A DNA stretch of 64,000 nucleotides. Source: Amphibalanus amphitrite (taxonomy: Eukaryota; Arthropoda; Thecostraca; Balanomorpha; Balanidae). Numbering within the stretch: the first letter of the stretch is position 1; the number at the start of each line of letters is the position of its first letter. The stretch covers positions 269,869 to 333,868 of the forward strand of contig NW_024882318.1 in assembly GCF_019059575.1 (NCBI RefSeq), written 5' to 3'. Below the pieces are notes generated by a model, which did no database searches, was not told the origin of the DNA, and saw nothing but the letters and a program-made list of their open reading frames with translations. This document shows, piece after piece, positions 42,835-52,722 of the stretch. A program made the position numbers and the translations under genes.

Positions 42835-43627
42835 TTAACCCTATTAGTGGCAGGCTCCTGGCTACCCCTATTAGTGGCAGGGGGGCTGTTTACGAACCCC
42901 CTTGATATCTCGAGATCTACATAACGGGCCGATTTTCAAAATTCAAACGGCATTCGATTTCGCTTAACGTGATCTACATTTCTAAAAAATAAAAATTAAA
43001 AGAATGTCAATAGGGGGTAGAGGGGGGTAAAAACGGGCAAATTGCAGATACATTTTAGACTGTTTATCACGGCCAGGTTTCTGAACCAATCTTAACGCAA
43101 CTTTTGCCGATCGATAGAGAATGAACCAGGAATTCACATGGATCCTAAAAATATGCATTTTCAAATATTGCAAAAAAATTGCAAATATGCAAAATATGCA
43201 TTATGAACGACTACAATTGTATTGGTCATGCATAGGCGGTGTCAGGGCACCTATGTTGGGAGGTAAAACATAACCCCCCTTTTTGGACGCCTGGATCCGC
43301 CTATTATAGCAAAAACGTGTCAAAAGAGGATGCACAATAACTTTGTATATGTTATCACATGATACCTTTCATTCACTGTTCGTAAAACTGGTGCATACAG
43401 TTATAATACATCAGCATCGTTATCTTTGCCCAAATGACTCGCTTCACGATAGTGCTCTGGAGCCGCCCCTGGTAAAGTTATGAACTTGAAATTTTCAGGA
43501 AAGTGCCCAATTTAGTTTTAGGAAAAGTCAGAAAATTTCAGCATCGTAGCTTCAGTGGTTTCGGAGATATTCCCGAAAAACCTGAGGGGTGGATGAAAAC
43601 AACCCCCCCTGCCACTAATAGGGTTAA
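42835..43627. mobile_element. TTAA-flanked MITE, family E
   Basis: TTAA at 42835-42838 and 43624-43627; TIRs CCCTATTAGTGGCAGG / CCTGCCACTAATAGGG. Near the ends are G-run-CTGTTTACGAA-C-run (about 42890) and a GTGGATGAAAACAA-C-run partner (about 43586). The paralogous left end at 43693-43850 has the uninterrupted TTAA (about 43790), proving insertion. Fewer AGGTCA motifs than families A-D. Confidence 0.9.
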
Positions 43628-43979
43628 TAGGCAAACACAGGAATACATGCTGCGGCATACCAACCGGCATGTTTGGCTGCATAGCAAGCATACAGGGTGT
43701 CCCATAAGTTCGTTCTCACATTATGTTTGCATGTGAAACAGAGTACATTGCGTTTTGGTATATTTATGACCCCTCAATGTGCTCCCCATTTAATAGGCAA
43801 ACACATGAACACATGCTGCGGCATGCCAACCGGCATGTTTGGCTGCATAGCAGGCTTAAAGTTAACCAAGACTGACTTGACATGCGCCGTGAGCTCCTCG
43901 AGGCTGGAACAGCGCTACGCTTCAACGAGCCTCAACTTCAGCATAACCAACAAATTTTTTATGAAATTTTGATCCGATG

Positions 43980-44380
43980 AGGTGCCTGGCATGTGATCTT
44001 GCCACAAACGCCTGTCACAGTCTCCTTGCACCGCTTTTAAGCTTTGCTTGACCTGTGCACTGATGCACTGTCTTGCCTGAAGATGGGCCTACGACCTCCC
44101 GGATGCCATTTTCTCCTCTATAAATGTGTTCATACTCGCGGTTCGAGTTCAGCTTGAGGGCTGAAATTCCTCCTAGATGTTCTTGGAAAAGCATTCTGCT
44201 TCCCAAAACTGTTTCCGGGTTGCCACTTGTAACTTGATCAACTCCAGAACGCCTATAACCCCACAACACAGTGACCCTGGCCTTTTGCATAGGAACATAA
44301 CGGGACGAAATGAAGGCCTCCTCCTTCGCCCTTATGGGGTTGTTTTCGGGTTTGGACGGGTGTTTCATCTCGAACGTGGA
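43980..44380 (-). pseudogene. Tc1/mariner-type transposase fragment, copy 1
   Basis: The minus strand shows the decayed core of a DDE transposase of the Tc1/mariner group. It reads VTVLWGYRRSG (for the usual VMVWG-type motif), an MLFQEHL segment and, one frame over, RQDSASVHRSSKA. That last segment corresponds to the QQDxAPxH motif holding the second catalytic aspartate. A downstream SSDQN-like remnant lies where the third acidic residue is expected. At least one frameshift separates these parts and no start codon or DNA-binding domain is seen. It lies between TA-flanked mariner-type ends, so assignment is supported by context. No product expected. Confidence 0.6.
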
Positions 44381-45169
44381 CTAGTTAGTCCAGATGACCT
44401 GGTTGATGTCATCAGCCCTCTAGTTTTGTTTAGCCTCAGGCATAACGAAACTCATGTTTGGCCATTTTAAGACGTTTTTGACTGTTTTGAGCCCTCCGGT
44501 AAGCAAAGCTTAAGTCACCTTGAGTTATGTACCCCGAAAGAACACTCTTAGACAGCTGGTAATCCATCCTGAAAAGTCTGTTTACCAACTTTCTAACCCT
44601 TTGACCTTTTTGATGGCCACTTTGGCGCCACACAGTTTTGGCCACTTGGCTCATTCCTGAGGGCTGGCTAGAAAGAGGATAAACTTGCAGTTATTGACTC
44701 CCAACAAATCATCGGCGTCACTTGCTGACTGTGCGTCCAGTTAGCGATGGATATTGGCTACAGACTGGTAGGCCTCAATCACCCTCAATCGTCGCGAATG
44801 GTCACGTGCTGACTAAATACTGAGACGTACCCGTATCGGAGACCTCTATGTTGCGGCGTTAGCCGTCTCTGTAGGAAGCGGGCTCTCTAGCAAAAACTAT
44901 TTTGTCTACAGAAATTAGCTACTGTGGAGCATATTTCTACCAGCCATGGCAACCATGTAAGCTAAGTTACGAACCAATTTCAGCGTGCCTTTAAGCAAGA
45001 AAGCCTAAAAACGTAAAATTTAGGTGAGAACGAACTTATGGGACACCCTGTAAGTTAACCCAGACTGACTTGACATGCACCGTGAGCTCCTCGAGGCTGG
45101 AACAGCGCTACGCTTCGACGAGCCTCAATTTCAGCATAACCAACACATTTTTATGAAATTTTGATCCGA

Positions 45170-45485
45170 TGAGGTGCCTGGCATGTGATCTTGCCACACA
45201 CGCCTGTCACAGTCTCCTTGCACCACTTTTAAGCTTTGCTTGACCTGTGCACTGATGCACTGTCTTGCCTGAAGATGGGCCTACGACCTCCCGGATGCCA
45301 TTTTCTCCTCTATAAATGTGTTCATACTCGCAGTTCGAGTTCAGCTTGAGGGCTGAAACTCCTCCTAGATGTTCTTGGAAAAGCATTCTGCTTCCCCAAA
45401 CTGTTTCTGGGTTGCCACTTGCAACTTGGTCAACTCCAGAACGCCTATAACCCAACAACACAGTGACCATGGCCTTTTGCATAGG
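45170..45485 (-). pseudogene. Tc1/mariner-type transposase fragment, copy 2
   Basis: Duplicate of the fragment at 43980 within the second body unit, with the same frameshift before the QDSAxxH-like segment and the same internal stop pattern. Sharing these lesions shows that the unit was already dead when it was duplicated. Differences between copies are a few substitutions (for instance VLWGYRRSG against VLLGYRRSG). Confidence 0.6.
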
Positions 45486-46244
45486 AACATAACGGGACGA
45501 AACGGAGGCCTTCTACTTCGCCCTTATGGGGTTGTTTTCGGGTTTGGACGGGTGTTTCATCTCGAACGTGGACTAGTTAGTCCAGATGACGTGGTTGATG
45601 TCATCAGCCCTCTAGTTTTGTTTAGCCTCAGGCATAACGAAACTCATGTTTGGCCATTTTAAGACGTTTTTGACTGATTTGTGCCCTCCGGTAAGCAAAG
45701 CTTAAGTCACCTCGAGTTATGTACCCCGAAAGAGCACTCTTAGACAGCTGGTAATCCATCCTGAAAAGTCTGCTTACCAACTTTCTAACCCTTTAACCTT
45801 TTTGATGGCCACTTTGGCGCCACACAGTTTTGGCCACTTGGCTCACTCCTGAGGGCTGACTGGAAAGAGGATAAACTTGCAGTGATTGACTCCCGACAAA
45901 TCATCGGCGTCACTTGCTGACTGTGCGTCCAGTTAGCGATGGACATTGGCTACAGACTGGTAGGCCTCAATCACCCTCAATCGTCGCGAATGGTCACGTG
46001 CTGACTAAATACTGAGACGTACCCGTATCGGAGACCTCTATGTTGCGGCGTTAGCCGTCTCTGTAGGAAGCGGGCTCTTTAGCAAAATCTATTTTGTCTA
46101 CAGAAATTAGCTACTGTGGAGCATATTTCTACCAGCCATGGCAACCACGTAAGCTCAGTTGCGAACCTATTTCAGCGTGCCTTTAAGCAAGAGAGCCTAA
46201 AAACGTAAAATTTAGGTGAGAACGAACTTATGGGACACCCTGTA

Positions 46245-47090
46245 CACCATGGACGAAAAATGTTTGCAGATTCGTGGTCCATGGACATTTCTGAACTATG
46301 TGACACAGTTTAACTAAATTAGGGAAAAGTCGGCAAATCCACCAATGTCGCGCTAATTCCGGCCGCGGTCCCATCGTGCAGTGCGGTGCCACCTGGGCTG
46401 ACGTGCGTGACAGGAAGCGTGCGGTCAAGGCTGTTCCGCGTAACGGGTGCCGAAAACGATTCGTACCACTGCCGTACCACTGCCTGCCATATACACTAAC
46501 CCAGTATGAATGTGTGCTACTAACGACAAAGGCCCGGGTCGGGCACCAAAAATATCAAAAGAAGCAAACATGGCGGTCGTTGCGCTAGGCTCCGCCCCCC
46601 CCCCGAATCCGCCCCTTCATGTGACGTCATCGTGACATTGGACACACAGGGAGATAGGGGAAGACATGGGCCTGGCCAGGGGCCAGGGCAACAGTGGTCA
46701 GCAGCGCCCAATCGGCATCACTGGGCCCACACTGGTCCAGCCGCAGCAGGCGCCCTGCACGGTGTCCCGCATGTTCGTTGACACATTTCCTATGTCAATA
46801 AAGCATGAGAAAACAAGCCAACAATCTTGGATTTTGATGCTTATGTGCGCAATACACAAAACAGATATTTTGACAACCAATTCAAAGTGCTGGAAACCAA
46901 ATCATTTGCTGTATATGTAGCACGCTACATCTTGAACATTTAACGTAGTATTTTTTCGGCACGGCGCGGTTCGGCAGTCCCCCTCCCCCGCAGTTCGGCC
47001 ACACCCCTAGCCTCGCTTTCCCACACCCCATCCCCCCCGTTTCCCTAATCTATCACTGGCCGCACAGAATGGGCAGACGTTAAACTCCCA
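46245..47090. other. no gene recognised; mariner-like end fragment
   Basis: GC-rich stretches without a supported gene. CACGGTGTCCCGCATGTTCG near 46759 resembles a Tc1/mariner-like terminus of the same type as at 42738, with no partner. Confidence 0.35.
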
Positions 47091-48265
47091 TTAACCCGCG
47101 CCCGGCTGGGGGTCCTGGATTTCCACGCCCTGCTGGGGGGTGTTTGAACACCCCCCCTTGTAACTCAGCTCCTGGGCCACGTAGCGATACGCGGAAGGCG
47201 GCGTTCGAAAGAGCGTCAAAAATAATGACGAAATCACTTCGGTCAATTTTTTGGTCAGGTCAAAGGTCAGGTCACCAGAGGTCATTGAAGGCAAAATTTC
47301 GCCGATTTCCAGGTCGAATGTCGAAAATTTCCAAGAAGCCAACGCATAACTCGAGAACCAATAGAGCTACAGCGCCGCGGAAAAGCGCATTCGATAGCCC
47401 TATTAAAGCCCTTTCTGAGTAATTCTCTCAGATTTGACCTAACGTCAACGGTTTTGCCTGCAGGGGGCAAAAATTGCAAAAATAGCCGATTTTTTCGGAA
47501 ACAGTTTTTCTGCAATAACTTTTGACCCAAGCCTTGTACGAGCTTACTTTTACCGGCATTGTGTTCCTCTCGTCAAGACGCATCGAATGAACTATAAGTT
47601 GACCTTGAAAGGTCAACTTGAAAATTTGACCTCAGGTCAAGGTCATGACCTGACCGGAAAGGGTCATGTTGCATATCAGTCGATCCGTATCGTCGAGCTG
47701 AACACATCTAAGGCGTTTTCATCGCTCTAGCATGCCTCTATCAAAAGTTATTTGCGAAAAACTGTTAGATACCATTCGTGACCTAAGATGACCTCAGGGC
47801 ATAAACAAGGGTCATGGACACCATTTTCATGTTCAGTGTGTCTAAACCACTTGTAATTCGGTGTTTGGGAGTGTTTATAATGTCTTTTGTCCAAAAGCAG
47901 CGCATTTCAATTTTCTCCCATTGACTTATAATGTGGAGGTCGCAAAATTGACCTGACCTTAGGTCATCGATATCAAAATTCTGAGTTAAACATTTTGTAC
48001 ATGCTATTGCTCTTAGCAATCGCTGAAAGTTTCAAAGCAATCGGTCACTCGGTGTAGCTATGACAGACATTGAAACTTTTGAGGTGAGGTCACTTCAAGT
48101 GATCTGGTGACCTGACCTTGAATGACCTTGGTCTGAAATTTTCACAACATGTGTAGAATTGATGTACGATAAGGTGTATCAAAAACTGCGGCGCTGATAT
48201 TCGCGAAAAACCACAAGGGGGGGTGTTCAAACACCCCCCCCCCCCCCCAGCAGAGCGCGGGTTAA
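47091..48265. mobile_element. TTAA-flanked MITE, family A copy 2
   Basis: TTAA at 47091-47094 and 48262-48265; TIRs CCCGCGCCC / GAGCGCGGG. Hairpins of the G-run-TGTTTGAACA-C-run type at about 47136-47157 and 48217-48249. Aligned end to end with the copy at 3799; differences are scattered substitutions plus G-run length changes. Confidence 0.85.
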
Positions 48266-49240
48266 GACGCGCGCTTCTGGAGACAGCTACCGCAGGATGA
48301 GCGATTCGAACCTCAACAAGTAACAGCTGGATCAGTAAGATTGTCAACAGCTCGTGGAGCCATGCCGAGGACAGATACCGGCTGGAAACGCTGGATCAGC
48401 AAGATATGTCAACAGATCATGGAGCAGTGTCAAGGATGGATACCAGCTGGAGGCGTGGCAACCTCCTTTGTCGGGCAGAGCAACCCAGGGTGAGTGACCC
48501 TGGCAAAACAACCAGGTGACCGATCCCACAATAGCCTCATGAGGTAGTTCTAGAGATCTCCGCAGAGGAAGAAGGCGCTGCCTTACGGCCACGCCCCGGG
48601 ACGGTGGGCGGAGCAAGAGTGACGTCACAGGGGCGTTGCCGGCAGACGAAACTGAATGAAACAAAAGTTTGAATAAAATGAAATTGAAGAATCAAAATTA
48701 AAACTCGAAGATAACGAACCGTTCAGGGATTGTTTTATGCCAGCGATTACTAAAATGATCAAGCACTCAACACGAAGACGATTCGACGACCAAAAATTGC
48801 AGCCATACAGGAGCAAGCTGGTTGAAGAGGACAGAGAGCGCCATCTTACGGGCCCACACCCACCAGAGGAAGGCAGAGGAAGATGACGGCGCAAGGGCGT
48901 GGCAGTCACCCACCCCATCCAAACTATAAAAGGGTGCACCACCCAACCAGACAGGGAGTCACAGTCGAGCAGCCGGGAGCCACGAGTCTAAGTCTGAGTG
49001 CGAATCAGTCAGTCTGCAGTCTGGAGTCTGGAGTCAACCGTCGGACCGGAGGAGACTAAAAAGTCAAACACCTGGAGGCAGGGCCTCCTCTAAGGATTTT
49101 TCACTGGGTGGGCAAAATTTTTCGTCGCTCCCCTGCCCAAGGGCAGATCCAGTCACTTGTTTTGGGGTTCAACCATTTTCACCTGCGACTGGGGGGGGGG
49201 GGGCGGGGTAAGGCCTATGTCACTTTCACAGTCAACCAAC
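48266..49240. other. no gene recognised; imperfect 75-bp duplication and TATA-like site
   Basis: 48318-48451 holds two imperfect copies of a GCTGGATCAGTAAGATTGTC-type segment. 48924-48935 reads ACTATAAAAGGG, a good TATA box, with a TCACAGT initiator-like sequence about 31 bp downstream. This could be the promoter of a solo LTR or of a gene outside the recognised set. No ORF follows it. Confidence 0.35.
48923..48965 (+). promoter_or_regulatory. TATA box with initiator-like site
   Basis: TATAAAAG with a pyrimidine/TCACAGT site at the canonical spacing. Sequence-only support; repeated GTCTGGAGTC units downstream make an LTR-like context plausible. Confidence 0.3.
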
Positions 49241-49469
49241 TGTGCCATTATTGGAAACAAGATCGAGGCCTGATCAAAAAGTATCCGACCCCATTGGTTT
49301 GCTCGAAGGCCATTACCCTCAGGTGTGTGGTACCCTGTGTGGATGATATCTTAATCGTTGTGCACGTACACACATATTTTCAGCGTCCACGTCCAGCTCA
49401 GCCACTGTCCAGCGTTGCTTGTATGCACGTGCGTACTGCTCGGTCGTCGCATTTCCTCCCAGCGTCAAG

Positions 49470-50270
49470 ATGACCGAAAGAAATGAGCAAAGATATTGCT
49501 TCAAATTTTGTCAGAAACTTGGGGAAACGCAGTCCGACACTATCAGAAAAGTTCAGCTGACATTCGGCGACGAAGCGATGGGCGTTACCCAAATCAAGTT
49601 CTGGTACAACCGCTTCAAGAACGGTCGAGGTTCAGTAGAGAACGACATGCGGCCTGGCAGGCCCTCGACGAGCAGAAATCCTGAAATTGGTGTTGACGAC
49701 GGTGACGATCAGGGTGTTGTTCATCATGAGTATGCTCCAGAAGGTCAGACAATCAACAAACAATACTATCTGGAAGCTCTGCGTCATCTACAGGACGCGG
49801 TGCGGCGTAAGAGACCGGCGTTGTGGGCGACGCAGGACTGGCAGCTTCACCATGACAAAGCGCCAGCCCACTCAGCCCATCTCGTACAGGAGTTTCTGGC
49901 CAAGCACGGCATCATGCAGGTGCGGCAGGCCCCACACTCACCTGATCTGGCCCCATGTGACTTCTGGCTGCTCCCCCACTTGAAAATGCCGCTGAAAGGC
50001 ACCAGATTTCAGGACACAGAGGGGATCAAGACGAATGCGACAATGGCCCTGTTGGCGATCGCGAAGAGTGACTTCTCACAGTGCTTCCAGCAATGGAAGG
50101 GCAACTGGGCGAAGTGTGTAGAGTCGCAAGGGGCGTACTTTGAGTGTATAGTTAAACGTTTGTCGTGTGTTATATGGTATTTCGTGTGTATTTCACCTTA
50201 TATGCCTATTGTCTGCATTAGTGATGTCAATAACGGAAAATCAGGATACCGATACCAAACCAAATGCTAA
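49470..50270 (+). CDS. mariner transposase with an internal in-frame deletion
   Basis: The ATG at 49470 starts MTERNEQRYCFKFCQKLG, a typical mariner opening, followed by the paired helix-turn-helix DNA-binding region ending FWYNRFKNGRGSVENDMRPG and RPSTSRN. The frame then jumps directly to GVVHHEYAPEGQTINKQYYL, so the linker and the start of the catalytic domain with the first aspartate are gone. The second catalytic D (LHHDKAPAHSAHL) and third (PHSPDLAPCDFWLLPHLKMP) remain, with spacing near D34D. The family is usually about 345 residues; this frame has 266 codons. Its last about 17 codons read into a younger hAT-like MITE at 50219, replacing the native C-terminus after GAYFE. The ORF has no stop, but without the first aspartate it cannot catalyse transposition. 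It could still bind TIRs. TIRs were not clearly found; GGCCTGATCAAAAAGTATCC near 49268 is a left-end candidate. Confidence 0.75.
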   Translation: MTERNEQRYCFKFCQKLGETQSDTIRKVQLTFGDEAMGVTQIKFWYNRFKNGRGSVENDMRPGRPSTSRNPEIGVDDGDDQGVVHHEYAPEGQTINKQYYLEALRHLQDAVRRKRPALWATQDWQLHHDKAPAHSAHLVQEFLAKHGIMQVRQAPHSPDLAPCDFWLLPHLKMPLKGTRFQDTEGIKTNATMALLAIAKSDFSQCFQQWKGNWAKCVESQGAYFECIVKRLSCVIWYFVCISPYMPIVCISDVNNGKSGYRYQTKC

Positions 50271-50479
50271 CCAAAACCATGGAAAAATACCGAAACCAAA
50301 CCAACTTGGGAACATGAGGGAAATACCCACTTTTTACCGAATTCGAATCCTCTTATACATTAGCCGGATTCGTAATACCAACAAAATACCAACAACATTA
50401 GGATCAAAATACCAAATACCAAGTTGGTATCGGTTTGGTATCGGTATACCAAAAAGTTGGTATCCGATTGACATCTCTA
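50219..50479. mobile_element. hAT-like MITE with GGTATCGG words
   Basis: TSD GTCTGCAT (50211-50218) against GTCTACAT (50480-50487), one mismatch. Ends TAGTGATGTCAAT and, inverted, TAGAGATGTCAAT. The interior repeats ATACCGATACC / GGTATCGGTTTGG. It supplies the final codons and stop of the mariner frame. Confidence 0.7.
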
Positions 50480-50487
50480 GTCTACAT

Positions 50488-50692
50488 ACATTTAAAATTT
50501 TTAAGAAGCCTGCAAATGTGCAGAGTTAAACTTACTATGATTGCTCCTTGAACCAGAAATCGAATAGGTAGGTAATTCTCGCTGCCTCTTTTTTGGAGGC
50601 ATGGTCAGACTCTTGACGCGTCCTCTTGATCTAAATACGGCTTTATATTGATTAATCTACTTGTAATACATCCTTGGCCTTGTAGCGCGCTA
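50488..50692. other. no gene recognised
   Basis: Short AT-rich spacer before the minisatellite. Confidence 0.4.
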
Positions 50693-50816
50693 CCCTGCTG
50701 GCCCATGCCGGTCTTTTAGGGTCCCACACTGACCTCTGAGGCCCCATGCTGGCCTGTAACGGCCCATATTAGCCTCTGAGGGCCCCGCACTGGATTCTGA
50801 AGACCCGATGCCGGGC
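50693..50816. repeat. GGCCCCACACTGACCTCTGAG minisatellite, left part
   Basis: Units of about 21 bp built from GGCCCCAT, CTGGCCTC and TGAG pieces. The array continues at 51791 after the TTAA element. Confidence 0.75.
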
Positions 50817-51790
50817 TTGAACCATCCCCTGTATTGGTGTTTTTCCAGCCGCGAACGTATAGGGGGTTGGACCCCCCCTTGCCGTTTCGCCCCTGATCGA
50901 GCTAGAGCTTCGTGAAAAAAACAAGCGTGTTGCCCGTGACGAGAGGAAGCCGATGATACCCAATTTTAAGATCCTAGGTCATCAGCTGACCTTCCAGGTC
51001 AGGTCATGGACCCAAAAGTCGGGAAAATCGGGACGTTGGCTGTTAGAACGTCGTAAAGGGTGGCTATGGTTTTTCGGGGTGCTGATCACGAATATCATGT
51101 TAGTTATGATCATGGTCCATGGATGATGTCTTCATGCATTTAGATCAGGTCGGGTCAGGTCAGGTCAGGTCAACCAGTATACTGGTTGACCTGACCTGAC
51201 CTGACCCAGATCTTATGTTGATAAAAGAACGCCATGATGCATAATCTGACAACAAAACATAAGGTTTTGCCGGGTATTCGTAGTAGGTGGCAACCGCCTC
51301 TGACAGCTTTGTAACATGTTACGAGGGCACCAAAACTACTTCGTTAATGTTCAAATGGTTGCTAAATTCGAATTCAGCTCTAAAAACTAGCAAAAAAAAA
51401 CATGTAAAACTCGAAAAAGTGAACCGAGGTCATCAAAGGTTAATGACCTGACCTAAAATTTAAGTGAACTTGACACACACCCTAATGCATGGGAGCAACA
51501 TCAAATCACATGTTTGAACGTTTGAAACCACGAAAAGACTGCATACGCGCGGCTTGAATGCGAGCCGACACGCCGAATCGCGATTCCGGCCAAACATGGT
51601 CTCAAAAAGTAGGTCACAGGTCAAATGTCATTAAGGTCAGGTTCATGAAATTTGCAGGGTAGGTGTATAATTGATCAACGCGAGGGTAATGAATGTTTCG
51701 TCGCGATCGGCCGCTTTTTACGCGAATTATTCGCAAAAAATCGAGGGGGTCCGTTCGACTCCCCCCCCCCCCTATACGGGCGAGGGTTAA
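50817..51790. mobile_element. TTAA-type MITE, family C copy 3, inside a minisatellite
   Basis: Left flank TTGA (50817-50820, mutated TTAA) with degenerate TIR ACCATCCCCTGTA; right end GGGCGAGGG then TTAA (51787-51790). Hairpins at about 50862-50878 and 51743-51772. Shares GTATTGGTGTTTTTCCAGCC with the copy at 13481. Contains a 56-bp perfect palindrome (51152-51207) absent from the other copies. Confidence 0.75.
51152..51207. repeat. 56-bp perfect palindrome of GGTCA repeats
   Basis: The left arm GGGTCAGGTCAGGTCAGGTC plus AACCAGTA is followed immediately by its exact complement, centred on GTATAC at 51179/51180, with no spacer. Confidence 0.9.
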
Positions 51791-52140
51791 GGACCTGCAT
51801 CGGCTCTGAGGGCTCAACTTGGCCTTTTCTGGACTCTGGGTCCAACACCAGCCCAAGCCTCTCTTTTAGGATGCCACACTGACCTGAGGGGAGGGTCCCA
51901 TCCTTGCCTGTAAGGACCTGCATTAGCCTTTGAGAGCCTAAGTCGGCCTCTGATGGCCTCAAACTGCCATTTTCAGGCCCTGTACTGGTCTCTGAAGGCC
52001 TTAAACTGGCCTCTGAGGGCACAAACCGACCTCTAAAGGTCCCACACCGGTTTCTGATGGCCCATTTTCTGCCTCTGAGACCCAAGACTGACCCTTATGT
52101 GCCTCTGAGGGCCCCGTACTGGCTTCTGAAGGATCGATGT
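51791..52140. repeat. GGCCCCACACTGACCTCTGAG minisatellite, right part
   Basis: About 16 units of 20-22 bp, same family as 50693. It ends in a short GATTGAAG triplication near 52150-52175. Confidence 0.8.
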
Positions 52141-52179
52141 TCTCTTGATGATTGAAGGATTGAAGGATTGAAGGATGGT

Positions 52180-52250
52180 ATTTTCTCATGGTTTTGGTTG
52201 ATATTTGGTTTGGTATCGGTACTTCGATTACCTGTAATTGACATCACTAG
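52180..52250. mobile_element. fragment of the GGTATCGG hAT-like MITE
   Basis: CATGGTTTTGGTTGATATTT and GGTATCGGTACTTCG followed by ATTGACATCACTA are the inverted counterpart of 50219-50300. One end only. Confidence 0.6.
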
Positions 52251-52284
52251 TATGGATGAAGCTGGGCAACGAAATTTCGTGACA

Positions 52285-52490
52285 CTGTACAGTAGGTCTA
52301 TTAAAAAAGTCCCCAGCACCAGTGGGCGCTGCCTCCGCTGAGCCGAACCCCCGTCTGCCTGTCCCATATCGCGCCGGGCTCAGGTCAGGTAGGGTCAGCG
52401 GAACCGCTCGGTCCGGCCCGCGGGCGGTGGACTGGCGGCCGGTAACGCTTTCCGCCAGCCAGCTGTAGAATCCAACAAACGGGACGGTCA
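52285..52490 (+). repeat. GC-rich dispersed repeat, copy 1
   Basis: GTACAGTAGGTCTATTAAAA and the following GC-rich 150 bp correspond, inverted, to 57100-57330 (for instance TTTTTTAGTAGACCTACTGT). Function unknown, no ORF. Confidence 0.5.
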
Positions 52491-52722
52491 CCGCTCAGCG
52501 CAGCGGAACCGGTGTTAAACAATGGCAGTAGATGTTCATGGCCACGATGATTATGACTTATGAGATAGTCATTTTTAGCCCGTGCCCCACAGGAATGCCT
52601 AGACTCTCACGCCCTGTTGGAGGGGAAATGGGGAGTGAGCATCATTCTTATAACTCAGCTTTGGGCATTTAAGTGGTATTCGAAGTAGCGTCAAAAGTAG
52701 CAAATAGAAGAAAAAATACTTC

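Larger units (their letters stand above)
42736..46244. mobile_element. rearranged Tc1/mariner-like composite, TA flanks
   Basis: Left terminus TACAGGGTGTCCC at 42736 and right terminus GGGACACCCTGTA ending at 46244 share the subterminal AGTTCGTTCTCAC. A second left terminus lies at 43693 and a second right terminus at about 45018-45052. The layout is left end, left end plus body plus right end, then body plus right end. The two bodies of about 1.2 kb (43850-45050 and 45052-46244) are about 97 percent identical by eye. Carries two decayed transposase fragments. Confidence 0.8.
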
